NCBI RefSeq assembly: GCF_019655855.1
Contig: NZ_BPFX01000001.1
Coordinates: 85,659 to 149,658, forward strand
From: Pseudomonas paralcaligenes
GTDB lineage: Bacteria > Pseudomonadota > Gammaproteobacteria > Pseudomonadales > Pseudomonadaceae
DNA length: 64,000 nt
Direction: 5' to 3'
Shown here: positions 59,264 through 64,000 of the stretch, in pieces
Position numbering within the stretch: the stretch's first letter is position 1
Layout of the letters: every line of letters starts with the position of its first letter
Position numbers and translations under genes: made by a program
The notes under the pieces: model-generated
Database searches by the model: none
What the model was told of the DNA's origin: nothing
Seen by the model: the letters and a program-made list of their open reading frames with translations, nothing else

Positions 59264-60283
59264 TCATTCCTCGCTTGGAAAGTGGCCACGCCCATCGGCG
59301 ATGACGCAGGACGCTGGCGGCGTGTCGCCGTTCAGCACGGCGACGACGCACTGCGCGGCGATCAGGTTGGTGCGCTGCAGCCCTTCATGGGTCGAAGCAC
59401 CGCTGTGCGGGGTGGCCACCACGTTCGGCAGCGCCAGCAGCGCCTCGGTGGTGGGCCGGTAGAGGGGGTCGTTCTCGCTGAGGAACACGTCCAGGCCGGC
59501 GCCGGCGATGACGCCGTCCTGCAGCGCCTGGAGCAGCGCGCGGTCGTCGACCAGGCCGCCGCGGGCGGTGTTGATCAGGTAGGAGGTGGGTTTCATCCGG
59601 CGCAGGGCGGCAGCGTCGATCAGGAAGCGCGTGTCCTCCAGCAGGGGGGCGTGCAGGGTCACGTAGTCGCTCTCGCACAGCAGCCGGTCGAGGTCGACGA
59701 AGCGCACGCCGGCCTCCAGGCCGTACTCCCAGTCCGGGTTGGGCGAATACGCCAGCACCTCGGCGTCGAAGCCGGCCAGGCGCCTGGCAACACCGCGGCC
59801 GATGCGGCCCAGGCCGACGATGCCGACGGTCTTGCGATACAGGTCGCGGCCCAGGGCGATGGCCCAGTCGCCCCTGACCATGCGCGCCTTGGCCTCACCC
59901 AGGCGCCCCAGGGCCAGCATCATGGCGATGGCGTGGTCGGCGACGCTGGCGTCGTTGCCGCCGACGGCGATGGTGGCGACCTTGCCGCTGGCGCGCACCG
60001 CCTCGACGTTGACCCGCTCGTAGCCGACGCCCCGGCGGGCGATCACCTTGAGCCGTGGCAACCCGGCCAGCAGCCGGGCCGTGACCCAGGCGTGGCCGAC
60101 GATCCAGGCGTCGGCATCGGCCAGCAGCGCCAGCAGTTGCTCCTCGTCGAGGTCGCCGTCGCCCTGCCGCTCCGACAGCGGCGCGATGCTCACCTCGCAG
60201 CCCTGGCTCCGCAGGTAGGCCAGGCTGTCGGGGTCGAAGAAGCGCTGGGTCACCAGGACCTTGCGCGGGGATTGCCTGTTCAT
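59264..60283 (-). CDS. D-2-hydroxyacid dehydrogenase (NAD)
   Basis: 339 residues, ATG 60283 with AGGAAGAGAG upstream. Rossmann motif GIVGLGRIGRGVARRL near 155, substrate Arg in NTARGGLVDD, and catalytic His in VVATPHSGAST. Close to the phosphoglycerate/glyoxylate reductase group. Likely interconverts a 2-hydroxy and 2-oxo acid in the pathway. Confidence 0.92.
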   Translation of the reverse strand: MNRQSPRKVLVTQRFFDPDSLAYLRSQGCEVSIAPLSERQGDGDLDEEQLLALLADADAWIVGHAWVTARLLAGLPRLKVIARRGVGYERVNVEAVRASGKVATIAVGGNDASVADHAIAMMLALGRLGEAKARMVRGDWAIALGRDLYRKTVGIVGLGRIGRGVARRLAGFDAEVLAYSPNPDWEYGLEAGVRFVDLDRLLCESDYVTLHAPLLEDTRFLIDAAALRRMKPTSYLINTARGGLVDDRALLQALQDGVIAGAGLDVFLSENDPLYRPTTEALLALPNVVATPHSGASTHEGLQRTNLIAAQCVVAVLNGDTPPASCVIADGRGHFPSEE

Positions 60284-60374
60284 TGCGTCTCTCTTCCTAC
60301 GTTTCTCGCGGCAAGCCGCCGCCCATCCCCCTGTCGCGGACGACGGGGGCGTGGTGGTTCACGGGTGCGTGGTT

Positions 60375-61658
60375 CTAGAGGATCGCGCCGGTCGCCAGCG
60401 CCGCCAGGATCAGCACCGCGGAGCTGCCCAGCGCCCAGCCGAGGCAGTGGCGCTGCAGCTCGCCCATGTCGCGCTTGAGCAGCCCCACCAGCAGGTAGGG
60501 CGCCGCGATCAGCGGGCTCAGGGCGTGCACCGGCTGGCCCAGCACCGAGGCGCGGGCGATGTGCAGCGGGTCCACGCCGTACTGCCCGGCGGCGCCGTTG
60601 AGGATCGGCAGGATGCCGAAGAAGAAGGCGTCGTTGGACATGACGAAGGTGAAGGGGATCGCGGCCAGCGCGGTGATCAGGCTCATGTAGGGCCCGGAGC
60701 CCTCCGGTACCACGTTGAGGAAGGCCTGGGACATGCCGTCGACCATGCCCGAGCCGCTGAGAATCCCGGTGAAGGCACCGGCGGCGAAGATCAGCGCGAC
60801 CACGTTGAGCACGTTCTCCGCATGGGCGGCGACCCGCTCGCGCTGGTCGGCCAGGCGCGGGTAGTTGATCACCATGGCCAGGGCCAGGCCGACCATCATC
60901 AGCACCGGCAGCGGGGCAATGCCCAGGCCCATGGAGGCGACCAGGGCCAGGGTCAGCGCCAGGTTGACCCAGAACAGCCGCGGCCGGTGGCTGGCCTTGG
61001 CCTCGCGCTCCTGTGCCGGCTCCGCCGCCAGCGCCTGGCCGGCCACCCAGCCGAGGCGCCGGCGCTCGCGCTTGCCCAGCCACCAGGCGGCGGCGAAGGC
61101 GTACGCCAGGCCGGCCAGCATGGCCGGGATCAGGCCGAGGAACACCTCCAGCGCGTCCACGTGCAGGGCGCTGGCGGCACGCGCCGTCGGCCCGCCCCAG
61201 GGCACGATGTTGATCACCGTGTTGGTCAGCAGCAGCATCACCGCCAGGATCAGCGGGTTCATGCCCAGGCGCAGGTACACCGGCAGGAAGGCGGTGACCA
61301 CCACCAGCACGGTGGTCGCGCCGTCGCCGTCCAGCGAGATGATCGTCGCCAGCGCGGCGGTGCCCAGGGTGATGCGCAGCGGGTCGTCGCCGACCCAGCG
61401 GATGATCCGCTTCACCGCCGGCTCGAACAGGCCGGCGTCGAACATCACCGCGAAGTACAGCAGGGCGAACATCAGCATCATCGCCGTCGGCGTCACCTTG
61501 AGGACGCCGTCCATGATCATCTTGCCCAGTTCCGGCCCGAGGCCGAGCGCCAGGCCGAAGGCCACCGGCACCAGAATCAGCGCGACGATCGCCGACAGCC
61601 GCCGGGTGAGGATCAGCAGCATGAACACCGAGACCATCGCGAAACCAACCCAAGCCAT
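60375..61658 (-). CDS. CitMHS family di/tricarboxylate transporter
   Basis: 427 residues, about eleven TM segments. Family members such as Bacillus CitM import metal-citrate complexes with protons. Motifs include SLDGDGATTVLVVVTAFLPV, NTVINIVPWGGPTARAASAL and FTFVMSNDAFFFGILPIL. First gene of the operon; 134 bp upstream contain a copy of the GTAAATCTGTA motif. Suggests the substrate is a citrate-like acid. Confidence 0.92.
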   Translation of the reverse strand: MAWVGFAMVSVFMLLILTRRLSAIVALILVPVAFGLALGLGPELGKMIMDGVLKVTPTAMMLMFALLYFAVMFDAGLFEPAVKRIIRWVGDDPLRITLGTAALATIISLDGDGATTVLVVVTAFLPVYLRLGMNPLILAVMLLLTNTVINIVPWGGPTARAASALHVDALEVFLGLIPAMLAGLAYAFAAAWWLGKRERRRLGWVAGQALAAEPAQEREAKASHRPRLFWVNLALTLALVASMGLGIAPLPVLMMVGLALAMVINYPRLADQRERVAAHAENVLNVVALIFAAGAFTGILSGSGMVDGMSQAFLNVVPEGSGPYMSLITALAAIPFTFVMSNDAFFFGILPILNGAAGQYGVDPLHIARASVLGQPVHALSPLIAAPYLLVGLLKRDMGELQRHCLGWALGSSAVLILAALATGAIL

Positions 61659-61764
61659 TCTCTTGTCCTTGTTATCAGAAGCGTTCAGGTAGGGGCTCGC
61701 GCATCAGGCAGCGGGGCTGCCCGGATGCACGACGAAGCGAAAAGTACACATTGATCACATATAC

Positions 61765-61775
61765 GTAAATCTGTA
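61765..61775 (+). promoter_or_regulatory. Copy of the GTAAATCTGTA motif upstream of the operon
   Basis: GTAAATCTGTA, 11 of 12 positions identical to the motif at 62662 and 63977, in an AT-rich 134-bp region before the CitMHS gene. Proposed operator of the HTH/citrate-synthase-like regulator. Confidence 0.6.
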
Positions 61776-61792
61776 TTTTTTTCGTACATCTT

Positions 61793-62560
61793 TCAGTCGA
61801 AAACCCAGGACAGCCCCACCCTGACGCCGGCCACGCCGGAGTCGCCCTCGCTCAGCGGGCTGTCGCCGATGCGCCCCGGCAGCCGCCGGTAGCTCGCCTC
61901 GGCATTCAGCAACCAGCGCTCGCCGAGCGGCTGCGCCAGGCCGAGCGCCACGCCCGGCACCACCACGCTGCCGGGACGATAGCGCGCCACGCCGCGCGCC
62001 TCCTCGTCGCCCAGGGTGCCGTAGTAGTAGTCGGCGAGCTTGTCCGACAGGTAGCTCACGCTCAGCGACGGCGTCAGCGTGGCATCGGCCAGGCGTAACG
62101 GATAGCCATACTCCAGCTCAAGCTCGTAGCCGTCGCTGGCGCCGCTGACATCGCCCCGGGCGGTGGCCCGCAGCTCGCCGGCGGCGCCCTTCCAGGTGGC
62201 GCGCAGGCCGAGGTCGAGGCCGTTGTCGCGGTCTTCCAGCAGGTCGCGGTCGATGCCGTTGTCGGCCAGTTCGGCGCGACCGAAGTCGTCGGCGTCGATG
62301 CCGTCGAAGCGGCCGGCGACGATGGCATCCAGGCCGAAACCCTCGCCTTCGTACAGGTGCACGCCGCCGGTCATGCCGCGCACGAAGAAACGCTCGCCCT
62401 CGTAGTGCAGCAGCGGCAGCGCCGACACCGAGCTGCCTTCGCCGGCATAGACACTCTGCGCGGCGGACACACCCAGGCCGATGGAGTGCAGGCCGGTGTC
62501 GTCGGCCTGGGCGGCGAGGGGCAGCAACAGGACGAGGGAAAGGAGATGGGTGGACTTCAT
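61793..62560 (-). CDS. MipA/OmpV family outer membrane protein
   Basis: 255 residues, ATG 62560. Signal peptide MKSTHLLSLVLLLPLAAQAD. Alternating hydrophobic barrel strands, ending GVRVGLSWVFD with aromatic C-terminus. MipA/OmpV proteins are small outer-membrane barrels; here it may admit the substrate taken up by the CitMHS carrier. Divergent from the regulator gene; the shared 138-bp promoter holds two motif copies. Confidence 0.87.
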   Translation of the reverse strand: MKSTHLLSLVLLLPLAAQADDTGLHSIGLGVSAAQSVYAGEGSSVSALPLLHYEGERFFVRGMTGGVHLYEGEGFGLDAIVAGRFDGIDADDFGRAELADNGIDRDLLEDRDNGLDLGLRATWKGAAGELRATARGDVSGASDGYELELEYGYPLRLADATLTPSLSVSYLSDKLADYYYGTLGDEEARGVARYRPGSVVVPGVALGLAQPLGERWLLNAEASYRRLPGRIGDSPLSEGDSGVAGVRVGLSWVFD

Positions 62561-62627
62561 CGGATTGACCTCTGACAGGGGAAGCGGGCAAGCGCTGGAA
62601 GGGCCTACATAGACGCCTCGCAGCAAT

Positions 62628-62673
62628 GATTTACAGGAATGTAAACAGTCGACTAACATCGGTAAATCTGTAC
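62628..62673. promoter_or_regulatory. Operator motifs in the divergent promoter
   Basis: GTAAATCTGTAC at 62662-62673 and, 28 bp away, an inverted pair GATTTAC (62628-62634) with GTAAAC (62641-62646). Located between mipA-like and the regulator gene, fitting autoregulation and control of the porin. Confidence 0.6.
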
Positions 62674-62698
62674 TGAAAACGTCTACCTGAAGGGCGCC

Positions 62699-63907
62699 AT
62701 GGCCAACCAAGATGAGCTGTACCTCTCCGCCGAGGAGGCCGCCGGCCTGCTCGGCGTCAACCTGCCGACCCTGTACGCCTACGTGGGCCGCAAGAACATC
62801 CGTTCGGTGAAGATCGAGGGCTCGCGCAAGCGGCGCTACTGGGCGGCGGACATCCAGCGCCTGGTCAAGGGCTCGCGCAACGGCGGCGACGGCGCGCCGG
62901 GCAAGCGCGGCGCGGACTCCCACAGCTCGCTGACCCTGCTCACCGAGGACGGCCTGTACTACCGCGGCCGGGACGTCAACGAACTGGTGGAAACCGCCAC
63001 GGTGGAGGAAGTGGCGGAGATGTTCTGGCAGGTGCCGGGCGCATTCGGCGACGCGCTGCCGCACATGCCGGCCGGCGTGCCGCAGCTGCTGGAGCTGTAC
63101 GGCCACACCACGGTGATCGAGAAGGCCATCGCCCTGTCCCCCCTGGTGGAACGGGAGAACCCCAAGGCCTTCGACCTGTCGCCGGAAGGCTACGCGCGCA
63201 CCGGCGCCGACGTGGTGCGCTGGCTCGCCGCGCTGGTGGTCGGCGCGACGGCACCGGACACCCGCCCGCTGCACGAATTCATCGCCTCGTCGTGCGGCGT
63301 CGACCAGCGCTTCGCCGACCTGATCCGGCGCATGCTGATCCTGTGCATCGACCACGAGCTGGACCACTCCACCTACAGCGTGCGAGCGGCGGCGAACACC
63401 GGCATCACCCCCTACTACGCGGCGATCACCGGCCTGGCCACGGCGCGCGGGCGACGCGTCGCCTACGGCCGTAACGAGGCGGTCAGCCACCTGCTGGAGG
63501 ACATCTGCAACGCCAAGGACCCGGCCGAGCCGATCCTCCAGTACTACAGCCAGGGCGGCGACATCCCCGGCTTCTGCGCCATCGCGCATACCGCGCACCA
63601 TGTGCACAGCGTCGCCGACCCGCGCGCCATCAACCTGAAGAAGACCCTCGACGCGATGTTCGCCGAGGACCCGGACTACCTGCGCCTGCTCAAGGCGATG
63701 CAGGTGGCGGAGGAACTGGTGCAGCACCCGGCGGAGTTCATCCTGCTGGTCAGCTTCGTCGGCCGCAAACTCAACCTGGGCGGCCAGGAACTGGCCCTCG
63801 CCGCCGTCGCCCGCCTGATCGGCTGGATCGCCCACGCCTGCGAGCAGTACAACCAGCACCCGCTGATCCGCCACCGCGCCCGCTACACCGGCACCCTGCC
63901 GGGCTGA
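62699..63907 (+). CDS. HTH/citrate synthase fusion, putative non-catalytic regulator
   Basis: 402 residues. Residues 1-60 form a MerR/excisionase-like helix-turn-helix (YLSAEEAAGLLGVNLPTLYA, then IRSVKIEGSRKRRYW). The remainder follows the citrate synthase fold: HELDHSTYSVRAAANTGITP matches HELNASTF, and the end has GWIAHACEQ and IRHRARYTG. The catalytic GPLHGGAN His is replaced in GRRVAYGRNEAV, the GFGH His is replaced in IPGFCAIAH, and the NVDF Asp reads AEF. The carboxylate-binding Arg is kept. Likely a citrate-like ligand sensor that controls the adjacent operon. Confidence 0.85.
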   Translation: MANQDELYLSAEEAAGLLGVNLPTLYAYVGRKNIRSVKIEGSRKRRYWAADIQRLVKGSRNGGDGAPGKRGADSHSSLTLLTEDGLYYRGRDVNELVETATVEEVAEMFWQVPGAFGDALPHMPAGVPQLLELYGHTTVIEKAIALSPLVERENPKAFDLSPEGYARTGADVVRWLAALVVGATAPDTRPLHEFIASSCGVDQRFADLIRRMLILCIDHELDHSTYSVRAAANTGITPYYAAITGLATARGRRVAYGRNEAVSHLLEDICNAKDPAEPILQYYSQGGDIPGFCAIAHTAHHVHSVADPRAINLKKTLDAMFAEDPDYLRLLKAMQVAEELVQHPAEFILLVSFVGRKLNLGGQELALAAVARLIGWIAHACEQYNQHPLIRHRARYTGTLPG

Positions 63908-63976
63908 CCTCCCGCCCTGGCCGGCGTGCTATCCCGCGCCGGGGAGGCCCCCGGCCGACACGCATGCACAAAAACC

Positions 63977-63988
63977 GTACAGATTTAC
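63977..63988 (-). promoter_or_regulatory. Third copy of the operator motif at the window end
   Basis: GTACAGATTTAC, the exact reverse complement of GTAAATCTGTAC at 62662. It implies that the gene beyond the right edge belongs to the same regulon. Confidence 0.55.
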
Positions 63989-64000
63989 ATGTCAATCGCA

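Overview
This window (about 64 kb, GC-rich, dense, with Pseudomonas-type REP hairpins) is chromosomal DNA from a Pseudomonas or very close relative. The left part follows the gene order I recall for Pseudomonas aeruginosa: carA, dapB, dnaJ, dnaK, grpE, recN, fur, omlA/bamE, rnfH, ratA, smpB, lldR, lldP, lldD, lldE. Assignments come from reading translations and motifs; no database search was run.

Layout. 1-10.3 kb is housekeeping: carA (cut by the window start) with a possible leader-peptide attenuator, dapB, the grpE-dnaK-dnaJ heat-shock operon with two good sigma-32 promoters, recN behind a LexA box, fur, bamE, rnfH-ratA and smpB. 10.3-18.2 kb is the lactate locus (lldR facing lldP-lldD-lldE, with a palindromic LldR operator) plus two small paralogous secreted proteins. 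18.2-25.4 kb holds a hybrid sensor kinase, the tmRNA gene ssrA with a broken tyrosine-recombinase tail at its 3' side, an RlmE-type methyltransferase, a FAD dehydrogenase and a TrmH-type methyltransferase.

25.9-53.9 kb is accessory and rich in iron and metallophore uptake: four TonB-dependent receptors (a catecholate type flanked by its kinase and response regulator, PiuA with PiuC, a YncD/PqqU-like receptor, and an STN-domain receptor with its ECF sigma and FecR-type regulator), a DUF3649-PepSY-DUF3325 operon, a periplasmic binding protein coupled to a diguanylate cyclase, a YeeE/YedE transporter with a periplasmic sulfurtransferase, a cyclopropane fatty acid synthase, and a less GC-rich patch of small orphan genes at 35.3-37.0 kb.

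53.9-64.0 kb is the most novel part: a seven-gene minus-strand operon (CitMHS transporter, D-2-hydroxyacid dehydrogenase, AtuA-like, DUF4387, LeuC-like, LeuD-like, MmgE/PrpD) next to a MipA/OmpV outer-membrane protein and a divergent HTH/citrate-synthase fusion. The citrate-synthase domain has lost its catalytic histidines and looks like a ligand sensor. A 12-bp motif, GTAAATCTGTAC, is found before the operon, in the divergent promoter, and past the regulator gene at the window end, and probably marks its operators. I infer an uncharacterised di/tricarboxylate catabolic regulon; its substrate cannot be read from the sequence.
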